NCBI RefSeq assembly: GCF_026790145.1
Contig: NZ_JALAMS010000032.1
Span: 77,262-141,261 of the forward strand
Reading direction: 5' to 3'
DNA from: Bacillus_I endophytica_A
GTDB taxonomy: Bacteria; Bacillota; Bacilli; Bacillales; Bacillaceae_H
DNA: 64,000 bases
Shown here: piece after piece, positions 1 to 8,823 of the stretch
Position numbering within the stretch: position 1 is the stretch's first letter
Layout of the letters: the number at the start of each line of letters is the position of its first letter
Made by a program: the position numbers and the translations under genes
The notes under the pieces: model-generated
Database searches by the model: none
What the model was told of the DNA's origin: nothing
What the model saw: the letters and a program-made list of their open reading frames with translations, nothing else

Positions 1-159
1 ATAAGATCCCCATCCTGTTTGAGCAACTTTTATGGTGACACCATCTAACTCTGAATCTTTCTTAGACTCCGATGCATTACTTCCTTGACTCGAACAACCG
101 CTCAAAATCAAAACGATCAACAAACCCAATGCTAAAAAAATGTTCACTCTATTTTTCAC
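1..159 (-). CDS. Lipoprotein, N-terminal fragment (possible ABC solute-binding protein)
   Basis: Only the first 53 codons lie in the window; the gene continues off the left edge. It starts with GTG at 157-159 behind a good Shine-Dalgarno (AAAAGGAG). The product has a basic N-terminus, a hydrophobic stretch and a lipobox ending LSGC, so it should be a lipid-anchored extracytoplasmic protein. A Ser/Lys-rich linker leads into VTIKVAQTGWGSY, which resembles the first beta strand of a periplasmic binding protein. Lying next to a sulfur-compound uptake cluster, it may be another sulfonate or amino-acid binding protein. That role is inferred; the rest of the protein is not visible. Confidence 0.7.
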   Translation of the reverse strand, partial: MKNRVNIFLALGLLIVLILSGCSSQGSNASESKKDSELDGVTIKVAQTGWGSY

Positions 160-227
160 TTTAGTTTGTCTCCTTTTCTAAAACTTTGTATTCCGATAAG
201 TTTACTTATTATGAAGCAGTAGTGAAC

Positions 228-1316
228 TTATAAACTTTCTATTTTTTTCGCCTTTCCTACTTTTTCTGCTTTTTTTACTGCTTTTATAAAACTTTGTTGA
301 TCAACAATAAATGTTAGCTGATCCAATGCTTGTTTTCTTAGTTTGACTTCATTGATAATTTGTTTTATCTCTTCACTCGAATCTTTTAATCCAAGTTCAT
401 CTAATGTTACGGGTGCTCCCCATTCGGCAATTCTTTCTGACAGCTGTTTAGCTTCATCTTCTTTTCCTTCCAAGAAAAGTTGAACAATTAATCCATAACC
501 AACAAGCTCCCCATGAAGTGACTGATGTGCCCCATTAAATTGAGTTAAACCATTATGAAGAGAGTGAGCAAGAACAGCGCGCGGTGCGCCATCTGTAATG
601 CTTCCTACCAATCCAGCAAGCTCAATAATACTATCAACAATAGCTTCAAAAGAAGCATTCACTTCCCTTTGTTCGTTAGCCGAAATGGCTTTTTCAGCAT
701 GTTGTGCAATAAGTTCTAAAGCTAATTTAGAAGTAGAAAGAGAAATATGAAAGGCTACGGATTCACGTTCATACTCTTCATGTGGTTTTAGTTCATACCA
801 TTTGGCTAAAGTATCAATGATACCAGCAATCAAAAATCGCTTTGGTGCTTCGGCTAAAAGTGCTAAATCGGCTAACACTAATGCTGGTGCCTGTTTTAAA
901 AGCTGATGTCCGGTAGCTCTTCCATCCTTATCATAAAAAACGGACAAGGCAGACCAAGCAGCACACGTAGCTGCAACCGTTGGAACCGTTACAACGGTTT
1001 TATTCTCATCATCTCCAGCTGCTTTTGCGGCATCTAAAACACCTCCTCCTCCAACTCCAATAATGATTTCTGCATTTTTAGCATGTTGTTTGATTTTATC
1101 GATATTTTCTTCTGTGCAGTATCCTTTAAAAATAATAATCTCTGTTTTTACACCTGCTTCATCTAAACTTTTCATAAAAGAATCCTGTACTCCGCGAATT
1201 GCTTTTTCTCCTCCAACAACTAGAGCGCTTTTACTAATTGCTGCTACAAGTTCTCCTGCTGATTGTAAGATTCCAGCTTCACTAATATAATTTTTGGGCG
1301 TTTTAAATACTGGCAT
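228..1316 (-). CDS. GldA-family (iron/zinc-dependent) alcohol or 2-hydroxyacid dehydrogenase
   Basis: A 362-residue protein of the glycerol-dehydrogenase-like metal-dependent family. Visible features are the NAD-binding glycine loop GVGGGG (about 87-92) and candidate metal ligands D168 (GIIDTLAKW), H251 or H254 (HSLHNG) and H268 (HGELVGYG). The ATG at 1316 is preferred because AGGAG lies 8 bases upstream; a GTG three codons earlier lies almost on the ribosome site. Its start overlaps the aminotransferase stop by 14 bases, so the two are translationally coupled. E. coli has a comparable pair, YbdH (HcxA, a 2-oxoacid reductase) beside the methionine aminotransferase YbdL. By that analogy this enzyme may reduce the 2-oxoacid made by its neighbour; the substrate is unproven. 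Confidence 0.8.
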   Translation of the reverse strand: MPVFKTPKNYISEAGILQSAGELVAAISKSALVVGGEKAIRGVQDSFMKSLDEAGVKTEIIIFKGYCTEENIDKIKQHAKNAEIIIGVGGGGVLDAAKAAGDDENKTVVTVPTVAATCAAWSALSVFYDKDGRATGHQLLKQAPALVLADLALLAEAPKRFLIAGIIDTLAKWYELKPHEEYERESVAFHISLSTSKLALELIAQHAEKAISANEQREVNASFEAIVDSIIELAGLVGSITDGAPRAVLAHSLHNGLTQFNGAHQSLHGELVGYGLIVQLFLEGKEDEAKQLSERIAEWGAPVTLDELGLKDSSEEIKQIINEVKLRKQALDQLTFIVDQQSFIKAVKKAEKVGKAKKIESL

Positions 1317-2430
1317 TCTCAACACTCCTATTATGTTTGAATTTTCTTATAATTTCTTTTAGAGATCTCACTACAAATTGATTTTCAGATTCTCTCCCTA
1401 TCGTAATTCGAATCCAATCATCCATTCCAAAGTCTGCACCAGGTCTTATGGATATCCCTCTCTTCAGTAGTTCTTCAACTACTTTTTTGGCATCATGATG
1501 AACGTTCATCGTAATAAAGTTTGTTTTAGAAGGAATATACTCCCATCCTTCCTCCCTACAGTGCTGTTCATAAAAGGCTAATCCTTCTGCATTGTTCTCT
1601 AAACAATTTCTCTTAAACTCCTCATCTTGTAAACTAGCGTATGCCGCAACTTGTGCGATTTTATTAATATTAACAGGAATTCGAACTTTATCTAGCATAC
1701 TGATTATTTCTTGACTACCTATCCCATAACCAATCCGCAAAGAAGCTAGGCCATATACTTTTGAAAAAGTTCTTAAAATAATTACATTAGAGTACTTTTG
1801 GATGATATCTATTGAATTTGGATAATCCTCTCCAACTGCATATTCATAATAAGCTTCATCTAAAACAACAACGATATCTTTTCGAATATCATGTAAAAAA
1901 CTCTCCAATTCTTCATGTGAAAAGTGTGTGCCTGTTGGATTATTTGGGTTGCATAACCAAATCACTTTTGTTCTAGGTGTAATCGCTTCTTTTATATCTA
2001 ACAATGCAATTTTATGGTGAACTAACGGTATGAAAAGAGGCGTACCACCTGAAGTTAATGTAACGTTTTTGTACCACCCAAAGCTTGGAGATGGAATTAA
2101 TGAAACATCGCCTTCTTCAATGAAGGTTTGACCAATGAGAGTAATCAGCTCAAAAGATCCGTTTCCAAAGATAAGCTGATTCTCCTGAATATTATAAAGA
2201 TTGCTTAGCGCCTCTCTTAAAAGCTGACATTTTGCATCTGGATATAGAAACAGTTCATTTTCCGTACTTTTCATCGCTTCTTTTACAAGCGATGAAACCC
2301 CCATTGTATTCTCATTCCCTGCTAGCTTTAATACTTTCTCTTGTTTATACTCTTGCTTGATTTGCTCAATTGTTTTTGCTTGTTGATATGTTGAGACTTT
2401 TTCAAGCTTTTCTCTCTGTTTATAAAGCAT
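1303..2430 (-). CDS. HisC-like PLP-dependent aminotransferase (class I/II)
   Basis: A 375-residue fold-type I aminotransferase resembling histidinol-phosphate aminotransferase. Visible motifs are NPNNPTG (161-167), the cofactor-pairing Asp in LDEAYYEY (D191), the Schiff-base lysine in TFSKVYGLASLRIGYG (K224) and a C-terminal substrate-Arg region (WIRITIGR). The ATG at 2430 is chosen because AAAGGAG lies 9 bases upstream; the upstream in-frame extension runs into the ABC gene. It overlaps the preceding ATPase gene by 11 bases. No his genes are nearby, and its position at the end of a cysteine-derivative uptake and oxidation operon suggests a sulfur amino acid or S-alkylcysteine substrate. That assignment is inference. 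Confidence 0.85.
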   Translation of the reverse strand: MLYKQREKLEKVSTYQQAKTIEQIKQEYKQEKVLKLAGNENTMGVSSLVKEAMKSTENELFLYPDAKCQLLREALSNLYNIQENQLIFGNGSFELITLIGQTFIEEGDVSLIPSPSFGWYKNVTLTSGGTPLFIPLVHHKIALLDIKEAITPRTKVIWLCNPNNPTGTHFSHEELESFLHDIRKDIVVVLDEAYYEYAVGEDYPNSIDIIQKYSNVIILRTFSKVYGLASLRIGYGIGSQEIISMLDKVRIPVNINKIAQVAAYASLQDEEFKRNCLENNAEGLAFYEQHCREEGWEYIPSKTNFITMNVHHDAKKVVEELLKRGISIRPGADFGMDDWIRITIGRESENQFVVRSLKEIIRKFKHNRSVENASI

Positions 2431-3208
2431 GTTGATGTACTCCTTTTCCAACATGATGTTGGTTATCGTAGTTATCACCTTCAAGTCGTTTTAAAAAGCG
2501 TTTCGTTCTTTCTTCTTTTGGTTTATAAAATATTTGCTCTGGCACTCCTTCTTCAACAATGATGCCTTCGTCCATAAACAGAACATAGTCAGCTACTTCT
2601 CTTGCAAAGTTCATCTCATGCGTCACGATAATCATTGTGATTCCTTCCTTAGCAATTTCCTTAATAACAGAAAGTACTTCTCCGACTAGCTCAGGATCAA
2701 GGGCGGATGTAGGTTCATCAAATAAAATGACTTTGGGGTTAAGAGCAAGAGCTCTTGCAATTCCAACTCGCTGTTGTTGCCCGCCGGAAAGCTGGCTTGG
2801 ATAGTGGTGAAGTTTATTTTCTAGTCCTACTTTAGCAAGCATTTTTTTGCTTTGCTCTCTAGCGATTGATTTTTTCATTTTATGCACAACAACAAGCCCT
2901 TCCATTACGTTTTGAAGTACAGTTTTATGGGAAAACAAGTTGTAATGTTGAAAAACCATTGCAGATTGTCTGCGTAGTGCAATAATCTCCTTTTTCCGAA
3001 CACTGTGAGCATCTAAACTTATCTCTCCAACAGATACAGTGCCTTCATCTGGTTTTTCAAGATAATTCAAGCACCGTAGCAACGTTGTTTTGCCGGATCC
3101 GCTCGGTCCGAGGATTGCCACAACTTTCCCATGCTCTACATTAAGACTAATGTCTTTTAATATCTCTTGCTCTCCAAACGACTTTTTAATTCCAACTAAT
3201 TTAATCAC
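2420..3208 (-). CDS. tcyN: Amino-acid ABC transporter ATPase (TcyN-like)
   Basis: A 262-residue polar amino-acid transport ATPase. Walker A is GPSGSGKT (34-41), the signature is LSGGQQQR, and Walker B runs into FDEPTSALD, followed by the switch His in VTHEM. It starts with GTG at 3206-3208, overlapping the upstream permease stop as GTGA, with AAAGGAGG before it. With the two permeases and the binding protein it forms a complete importer ordered as in the B. subtilis tcyJKLMN cystine/S-compound system, except that only one binding-protein gene is present. Cystine or S-alkylcysteine specificity rests on neighbourhood, not on residues. Confidence 0.85.
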   Translation of the reverse strand: MIKLVGIKKSFGEQEILKDISLNVEHGKVVAILGPSGSGKTTLLRCLNYLEKPDEGTVSVGEISLDAHSVRKKEIIALRRQSAMVFQHYNLFSHKTVLQNVMEGLVVVHKMKKSIAREQSKKMLAKVGLENKLHHYPSQLSGGQQQRVGIARALALNPKVILFDEPTSALDPELVGEVLSVIKEIAKEGITMIIVTHEMNFAREVADYVLFMDEGIIVEEGVPEQIFYKPKEERTKRFLKRLEGDNYDNQHHVGKGVHQHAL

Positions 3209-3915
3209 CGAACTCCTCCTTTTGCGTATGAATACACCCTTTTTTCAATCCAAGATGACAACACTTCTATAAGAATCGTTAATCCCCAGTAAATCATCCC
3301 TGCTGCAATAAAGGCTTCTAGAAACTTTAAATTTGTAGATGCCACGATATTTGCTGCTCCTGTTATCTCTTTTTGAGAGACAATAAAAGCAATTGATGAT
3401 GTATGCAAAAAGCCAACAAAAACATTAGTAAAGTTAGGAATAGACCCAGCAAAAGCCTGTGGTAAGACGATACGTCTCATTACTTGAAAAGTTGTCATGC
3501 CTGTTGCGTATGCAGCTTCTACTTGACCTTTTGGAAGACTGACAATGCCCGATCGGATTGTTTCCGATAAATAGGCCCCTGCGCTCAGTGACAAAGCAAA
3601 AAGGACAAATAAAGAAACAGGAATAGCATTTGTCTGTACGTTTATGTCCATTTCTCTCACTACTTTATCAATAAGAAGAGGAAGACCAAAGTAAATCAAC
3701 ATAACATGCATAATAATAGGTGTTCCTCTTAAAAAAGAAACATACATTTCCGCAAATGGTGCTAATATCCTCACCTTATAAATCCGAATAATAGCTAAAA
3801 TTAACCCGAGAAGAAAGCCTGCACATAAAGGAATAAGCGTTAGCATTAAGGTAATCGGCAGTGCCTTAATAATTTCCGTTAATGCTGTCCAAATAAAGGG
3901 GATATCAATTGTCAT
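3205..3915 (-). CDS. tcyM: Amino-acid ABC transporter permease (TcyM-like)
   Basis: A 236-residue integral membrane protein of the His/Glu/Gln/Arg/opine permease family. About five hydrophobic segments are visible, and the permease EAA-type loop appears as EAAYATGMTTFQVMRRIVLPQA around residues 133-154. It pairs with the neighbouring TcyL-like permease as a heterodimer, since the two sequences are clearly different. It lies 22 bases after TcyL and overlaps the ATPase gene by 4 bases, so the operon is tightly coupled. Confidence 0.83.
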   Translation of the reverse strand: MTIDIPFIWTALTEIIKALPITLMLTLIPLCAGFLLGLILAIIRIYKVRILAPFAEMYVSFLRGTPIIMHVMLIYFGLPLLIDKVVREMDINVQTNAIPVSLFVLFALSLSAGAYLSETIRSGIVSLPKGQVEAAYATGMTTFQVMRRIVLPQAFAGSIPNFTNVFVGFLHTSSIAFIVSQKEITGAANIVASTNLKFLEAFIAAGMIYWGLTILIEVLSSWIEKRVYSYAKGGVR

Positions 3916-3937
3916 TTTCTTCTTCCCTTTCTGCTTT

Positions 3938-4642
3938 TTAAGCTGATTTCATGACGCTTGGTTTATATCGATTTGCTCGTTTCTCAAATAATTGAAAACC
4001 TCTTTCCATAATCCATACAATCCCGTAGTAAATAATAGAAAGAGCGATATAAACTTCTAGAGCATGCATAGAAGATGCAACTAATGCTTCTCCTCGTCCA
4101 ACCATATCCATTACACCAATTGTGAAAGCAAGGGATGTATCCTTTAAGGATCCAATCACTGTGTTTGCCATGTTAGGAAGTGCTATTCCTAATGCTTGGG
4201 GAATTACAATTCGTATAAAATTTTGTGTATCGCTCATCCCAATAGATAAAGCAGCTTCTGTCTGTCCTCTGTCAACAGCTCTAATTGCACTCCGGAAAAT
4301 TTCAGAAAAAACAGCTCCATTACTAAGAGAATAAGTGATCATCACAAAATACATTGGATTAACTCTTGAAACGTCCCATCCAAATAACAATATGAAAGCT
4401 GGAATTCCATAGAATACTAGAAACAGCTGAATTAAAATTGGTGTTCCTCGCACAAAGGAAGCATAGAGTACAACAAGCTGAGAAAGGAAAGGAATCTTAA
4501 AAATTCTAGGGATGGCCGCTACCACCCCTATTATTATTCCAGCAATTGTTGAAAAGGCTACAATTTCAAGTGTAACGTATAGATAGGGAATGAGCTGTGA
4601 TAGAAAAGTCCAAATTAAAGGGAAATCAAATGCTTTACCCAC
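3938..4642 (-). CDS. tcyL: Amino-acid ABC transporter permease (TcyL-like)
   Basis: A 234-residue membrane permease of the same family as its downstream neighbour, with the conserved cytoplasmic loop EAALSIGMSDTQNFIRIVIPQA and several hydrophobic helices. It starts 16 bases after the binding-protein stop with a good ribosome site. Together with TcyM it would form the membrane channel through which cystine or related sulfur compounds enter. The exact substrate is not determined by sequence. Confidence 0.83.
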   Translation of the reverse strand: MGKAFDFPLIWTFLSQLIPYLYVTLEIVAFSTIAGIIIGVVAAIPRIFKIPFLSQLVVLYASFVRGTPILIQLFLVFYGIPAFILLFGWDVSRVNPMYFVMITYSLSNGAVFSEIFRSAIRAVDRGQTEAALSIGMSDTQNFIRIVIPQALGIALPNMANTVIGSLKDTSLAFTIGVMDMVGRGEALVASSMHALEVYIALSIIYYGIVWIMERGFQLFEKRANRYKPSVMKSA

Positions 4643-4658
4643 CTTGCTTTCCTCCTCG

Positions 4659-5471
4659 TTAGAAGTCTACTGTATAATCTTCACCAAGCCATTTCTTGCT
4701 TAATTTGCTCACTTCTCCCTCTTTCTTTAGTTCAGCTACCGCTTCATCAATTCGTTTCTGAAGCTTTGTTTCATCTTTACGTAACATAAAATACACGTTT
4801 GAATTTTGAACAGGATCGCCCACTACTTTTAATCCTGCATTAGCCTGTTCATTCTGCAATTTCACTCCAAATGGGGTATGAATGGTTGCATCTGCACGCC
4901 CTGTACGGATTTGGTTAATCGTATCGTCAGATCCTTGGCCAGAATAAACAATATTAATTCCTGCATTATGCTCTTTATTATACTTTTCGATGAAAACAGC
5001 TGAGTTACTTGTTGCACTTACGATGACTTTTTTTCCTTTCAAATCTTTAATAGACTGGATGTCTTTATTCTTCTCATTCACTGCTACTTGCAGCGGGAAA
5101 ATATTATAAGGCTCTTTGCTAAAGAGAAACTTCTCCTCACGCTCTTTATTCACTTCCATTTGATGTGCAATAAAATCAATCTTATTGGTTTCTAAACTTA
5201 ACAAAAGATTAGAAAAATCCATTGTTTTAAACTCAAATTCATATTCAGGTAGTTTCTTATCAATCTCGCGCACAAGCTCCACATCATAACCTGTAAGTTT
5301 CCCATTGTCATCGATGAAGCATATGTTTGGAAACTGTGTTCCTGTTCCAACAATAATTTTTTGAATCTTTTCCTTGTTTTCTCCATCAGAGCTTACTTTC
5401 TCAACTTGCGAGCATGCTGTTGTTAGTAAAGTAAATACAAGAGCTAAAAATAGACCCGCCTTTTTCTTCAT
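4659..5471 (-). CDS. Amino-acid ABC transporter substrate-binding lipoprotein (TcyJ/TcyK-like)
   Basis: A 270-residue extracellular solute-binding protein family 3 member. The signal peptide ends in a lipobox (LLTTAC), so the mature protein is anchored by its N-terminal Cys. The central part contains typical family motifs: GYDVELVREI, a DFxNLLLSLETNKIDF segment and LKGKKVIVSATSNSA. B. subtilis has two such genes in its ytm operon (tcyJ, tcyK); here there is one, so it cannot be called as either. The start overlaps the upstream acetyltransferase stop by 4 bases. Confidence 0.85.
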   Translation of the reverse strand: MKKKAGLFLALVFTLLTTACSQVEKVSSDGENKEKIQKIIVGTGTQFPNICFIDDNGKLTGYDVELVREIDKKLPEYEFEFKTMDFSNLLLSLETNKIDFIAHQMEVNKEREEKFLFSKEPYNIFPLQVAVNEKNKDIQSIKDLKGKKVIVSATSNSAVFIEKYNKEHNAGINIVYSGQGSDDTINQIRTGRADATIHTPFGVKLQNEQANAGLKVVGDPVQNSNVYFMLRKDETKLQKRIDEAVAELKKEGEVSKLSKKWLGEDYTVDF

Positions 5472-6007
5472 CCTTGTTCTCCTATTCCTACATGATTATC
5501 TAATAAGTTATAAAGAGATGGATTTAGCACTTTCCGAAGAAAGACAATATCATCCCCTTCATGTACTTTTTCTTGAAAAGCTTGATACCCCCGTCGTTCA
5601 TAGATTCCGACAAGCCACGGGTGGCGCTTAGCCGTAGCCAAATAAACAGCCGGTGCTTTGGCTTGCTCTCCGAGTATCTTCTCTTCTACATAAGAAAGCA
5701 ATTTAGAGCCAACACCTTTTCGTTTAAACTTTGGATGAACAGCAAACCACCAAATAAAGGGATATGGGGCAATGTGCTCTGGATGTGTCCAAGGATATTG
5801 AACAGTCACAGTTGCCGCAATTTCTCCATCCCTCTCTAGTACATAAGAGGCATTCCTTGTTATGTTCTCAACCACAAGGTTTCTATCAGCTGTTGCTGCT
5901 GAAAATTTAATATTCAATTCTCGAATTGGTGCATAAGCTTGTAATGTTAGAGCATGGACTTGATCTACATCCTCAGTTTCTGCTAGACGAATAACATCTT
6001 TCATCAC
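5468..6007 (-). CDS. snaA: GNAT N-acetyltransferase, SnaA (YtmI)-like
   Basis: A 179-residue GCN5-related acetyltransferase with the acetyl-CoA loop in VHPKFKRKGVGSKLL and a C-terminal IYERRGYQ segment. The B. subtilis homologue in the same gene context, YtmI/SnaA, N-acetylates S-modified cysteines (such as S-(2-succino)cysteine and S-alkylcysteines) before the sulfur is released by flavin monooxygenases. It lies between the glutaredoxin-like gene and the importer, as expected for a gene that processes imported substrates. Specificity is taken from family and context. Confidence 0.78.
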   Translation of the reverse strand: MMKDVIRLAETEDVDQVHALTLQAYAPIRELNIKFSAATADRNLVVENITRNASYVLERDGEIAATVTVQYPWTHPEHIAPYPFIWWFAVHPKFKRKGVGSKLLSYVEEKILGEQAKAPAVYLATAKRHPWLVGIYERRGYQAFQEKVHEGDDIVFLRKVLNPSLYNLLDNHVGIGEQG

Positions 6008-6048
6008 ATTTCCCCCTTTATCTATTAAATCGATAAATTTAGTTGGTT

Positions 6049-6333
6049 TTAAGACAATAAAGAATCCTTTTCTTTTCTAATACGATTAATAGCTTCTTGC
6101 ACATATTGAATACCAACTTTTGTAACAGCTTCATACACTTCACCTTTTCCAATTTCAACAACTGGAACATGACGCACTCCATATTTGATATCTAAAATAT
6201 CGCGACGGTCATCAGCATTTGTTACATCAATATCCTGATAAGCTATGTTGTGGTTACTTAAGTATTCTTTCACCTCCGTGCAATAATGGCACCCTTTCTT
6301 TGACCAAACAGCAACTGAAAATGAATTTGACAT
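6049..6333 (-). CDS. cmoI: Glutaredoxin-like protein CmoI (YtnI)
   Basis: A 94-residue thioredoxin-fold protein with an active-site CHYC at residues 15-18 and the cis-proline motif VRHVPVVEIG. It corresponds to YtnI of the B. subtilis ytm operon, where it sits beside the two monooxygenases. It probably reduces a disulfide or sulfenate during sulfur release from S-alkylcysteines. It starts with ATG 17 bases after the cmoJ stop, behind AAAGGAGG. Confidence 0.8.
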   Translation of the reverse strand: MSNSFSVAVWSKKGCHYCTEVKEYLSNHNIAYQDIDVTNADDRRDILDIKYGVRHVPVVEIGKGEVYEAVTKVGIQYVQEAINRIRKEKDSLLS

Positions 6334-6350
6334 GCTTATTTCCTCCTTTA

Positions 6351-7676
6351 TTAAACTTTTTGTTTTGTATATTGATTTTCCTTAAACGGAAGACCTAAAT
6401 TTGCTCGTAACGTATTCCCTTGATATTGACGACTATAATATCCTTTGCTTTCTAGAATAGGAAGAACATGTTCTGTGAAATCGTCCAAACCACTTGCAAG
6501 AACAGGTGACCCTAAAATAAAGCCATCAGCTCCCCCTTGTTCAACCCACGCAATTAGTTTTTCTGCTACTTCTTCATAAGTTCCAAACAAAGCGCTTTTT
6601 GGAGTTGTTACTTCTAATGCTACTTCTCGTAATGTTTGATTTTTCTCGCAGGCTCGCTGCTTAATTTTATCTGTTGTAGAACGAAAGCTATTTTGACCAA
6701 CTTCTCCGATGTCGGGAAATGGTTCATCTAATGGATATACGCTAAAATCAAAATGATCAAAGAAACGCCCTAAATAGTTTAATGCTTCCTCAATTGAAAC
6801 TAGGTTTTGAATCTCTCTATACTTCTCTTCTGCTTCTTCAACAGTAGCTCCAACAATGGGGTGGATACCCGGAAAGACTTTAATGTCTTCTTCATCCCTA
6901 CCAAACGTTTTTGCTTTATTTTTTATGTCTTGGTAATATGCTTGTGCCTCTTCTAAAGATCCTGCATTTGTAAACACAGCATCTGCTTCTTTTGCAGCTA
7001 AATTCTTCCCTCTTTCAGAAGCCCCTGCTTGAAAAATCACGGGCTGACCTTGCTCTGATCGTTCAATATTAAGAGGACCTTTTACAAAGAAGAATTTCCC
7101 TTCATGATTTAATGTATGAAGCTTGTTTCGATCAAAAAATTCTCCTGTTTCGCGATTCCTTACAAAAGCACCATCCTCCCAGGAATCCCAAAGTCCCTTT
7201 ACCACTTTTAAATATTCATCAGCTATCTCATAACGTTTTTTATGAGAAGGATGCTCTCCTTTATTATAGTTTTCAGCAGACCCCTCTAGCGGAGATGTCA
7301 CAACATTCCAGCCAGCACGCCCTCCGCTAATTTTATCTAGTGAAGCAAACTGCCTTGCCACTGTAAATGGCTCACTATAAGAAGTTGATAATGTGCCAAC
7401 TAAGCCAATTTTGGAGGTGACGGCTGCAAGTGCTGAAAGAATCGTAATTGGTTCAAAACGATTTAAAAAATGTGGAATTGATTTTTCATTAATAAATAAG
7501 CCGTCAGCTACAAATGCAAACGTGAATCCTGCTTCTTCAGCTTTCTCTATCATTGATCTATAGTAGCTTAAATTCACACTCGCATCTGCTGGAACAGATG
7601 GATCTTTCCATGCATTCATATGTCCCCCTGGACCATGTAGCATAATGCCAAACTTTATTTGCTTTTTAGAAGACAT
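6351..7676 (-). CDS. cmoJ: Flavin-dependent monooxygenase CmoJ (YtnJ), NtaA/SnaA/DszA family
   Basis: A 441-residue class C flavin monooxygenase. Family motifs visible include MLHGPGGHMNAWKDP near the N-terminus, GRAGWNVVTSP, EYLKVVKGLWDSWED and QAGASERGKNLAAKEADAVF. These enzymes use FMNH2 from a separate reductase to oxidise C-S or C-N bonds. YtnJ in B. subtilis belongs to the salvage route for S-modified cysteines. No dedicated flavin reductase gene is seen in this cluster. The start overlaps the end of cmoO by 11 bases. Confidence 0.85.
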   Translation of the reverse strand: MSSKKQIKFGIMLHGPGGHMNAWKDPSVPADASVNLSYYRSMIEKAEEAGFTFAFVADGLFINEKSIPHFLNRFEPITILSALAAVTSKIGLVGTLSTSYSEPFTVARQFASLDKISGGRAGWNVVTSPLEGSAENYNKGEHPSHKKRYEIADEYLKVVKGLWDSWEDGAFVRNRETGEFFDRNKLHTLNHEGKFFFVKGPLNIERSEQGQPVIFQAGASERGKNLAAKEADAVFTNAGSLEEAQAYYQDIKNKAKTFGRDEEDIKVFPGIHPIVGATVEEAEEKYREIQNLVSIEEALNYLGRFFDHFDFSVYPLDEPFPDIGEVGQNSFRSTTDKIKQRACEKNQTLREVALEVTTPKSALFGTYEEVAEKLIAWVEQGGADGFILGSPVLASGLDDFTEHVLPILESKGYYSRQYQGNTLRANLGLPFKENQYTKQKV

Positions 7677-8681
7677 TTTCTTTCCTCTTTTCTTTGAGAG
7701 AATGTGCAGAACTTAATAGGTGAAATGAATGCTTCCTCGCTTGACGGTCTTCGATTGGAGTATGAAAAATAAATTCTTTCACACCATAATGCTCGTGATA
7801 ATACTTTAGAACGCTATGAATATATTGAGGCGTTCCTGCTAATGTTTGTAGTTTCTGCTTTCTTATCTCGTACGCTTGACCTGATTGGATTCCAAATCCT
7901 TCAGCTTGTTCTAAAGAGTTAACGGTTGCGATTCGACCACTTTCTAAAGCCACTTTATAAATCATTTGATCGCTAACACGTTCCTCAGCTTCTTTTTGAT
8001 GATCTGCAGCAAATACAGATATGGCCATCGCAAAATGTCCGTTTGGTGATAAGCTTCTGTATACCTCCGCTGCTTCTGTCCATGCTGTAGAATCGCTATT
8101 AATAAATTTAGCAAAAACAAAGTTCCAGCCGAACTTAGCAGCAATCTCAGCGCTTTTAGCACTTGCTCCTAACAAGTAATAGCGAGGATTTTCAGGAGGT
8201 TCTGGCGTTACATTCACTTCAGCTAGCGGATGATCTTGGGGGAGTTTTTTTCTAATAGCTCATAAAGTGAACTTAATCGTTTTTCAAAATCTTCCCCATC
8301 ATTCACTGTGCCAAATTGTAAAGCTTTTGTGGATAAAGGTAAGCCACCAGGGGCTTTGCCAATCCCTAAATCAACTCTTTTCGGAGCTAAAGCAGATAAA
8401 ACACTGAAGTTCTCAGCCACTTTATATGGACTGTAATGCTGAAGCATAACACCTCCGGATCCAATCCGAATTTTATTCGTTTTTGCTAATAAGTAAGCCA
8501 TCAGCACTTCTGGCGAAGATCCCGCTAGCTTTTCTGCATTATGATGTTCAGAAACCCAAAAGCGATGATATCCCCATTTTTCTGCTTCTTGTGCTAACTC
8601 GACTGTTTTCTGTAAAGCATGGAATGCCGTTTCCCCTTCGTATATAGGGCTTTGGTCAAGTAAACTTATTTTGTATTCCAT
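7666..8681 (-). pseudogene. cmoO: Luciferase-like monooxygenase CmoO (YtmO), disrupted by a frameshift
   Basis: Two consecutive reading frames encode one bacterial-luciferase-like protein of about 338 residues. The first (8681 to about 8250) runs from MEYKISLLDQSPIY to LLEKN. The second continues with DHPLAEVNVTPEPPENPRYYLLGAS to the stop at 7666. The frame is lost at a run of 7 A (8245-8251 on the plus strand as T) followed by 5 C (8238-8242). One additional base restores a smooth reading such as ELLEKKLPQDHPLAEV. Either the gene is a recent pseudogene or a homopolymer base was missed in sequencing. The start has GGGAGATG upstream. The domain architecture is otherwise complete. Confidence 0.85.
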
Positions 8682-8797
8682 CTTTTCATCTCCCTAATCC
8701 AACTTTTTTCATAAGGATAGTAAGTTTTTTCTAATTGACACTTATCCTACCATCTACATTTCATAAAATAAATGCTTTTGATGATAGAAAGATTTAT

Positions 8798-8822
8798 TGT
8801 ATTTATAGAAAAAATAAATACA
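8798..8822. promoter_or_regulatory. 9-bp perfect inverted repeat upstream of cmoO, possible LysR operator
   Basis: TGTATTTAT and ATAAATACA flank a 7-base spacer. The repeat lies directly after the LysR-family gene and about 120 bases before the cmoO start, where an activator site would be expected. Whether the neighbouring LysR protein binds here is inference. Confidence 0.45.
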
Positions 8823-8823
8823 T

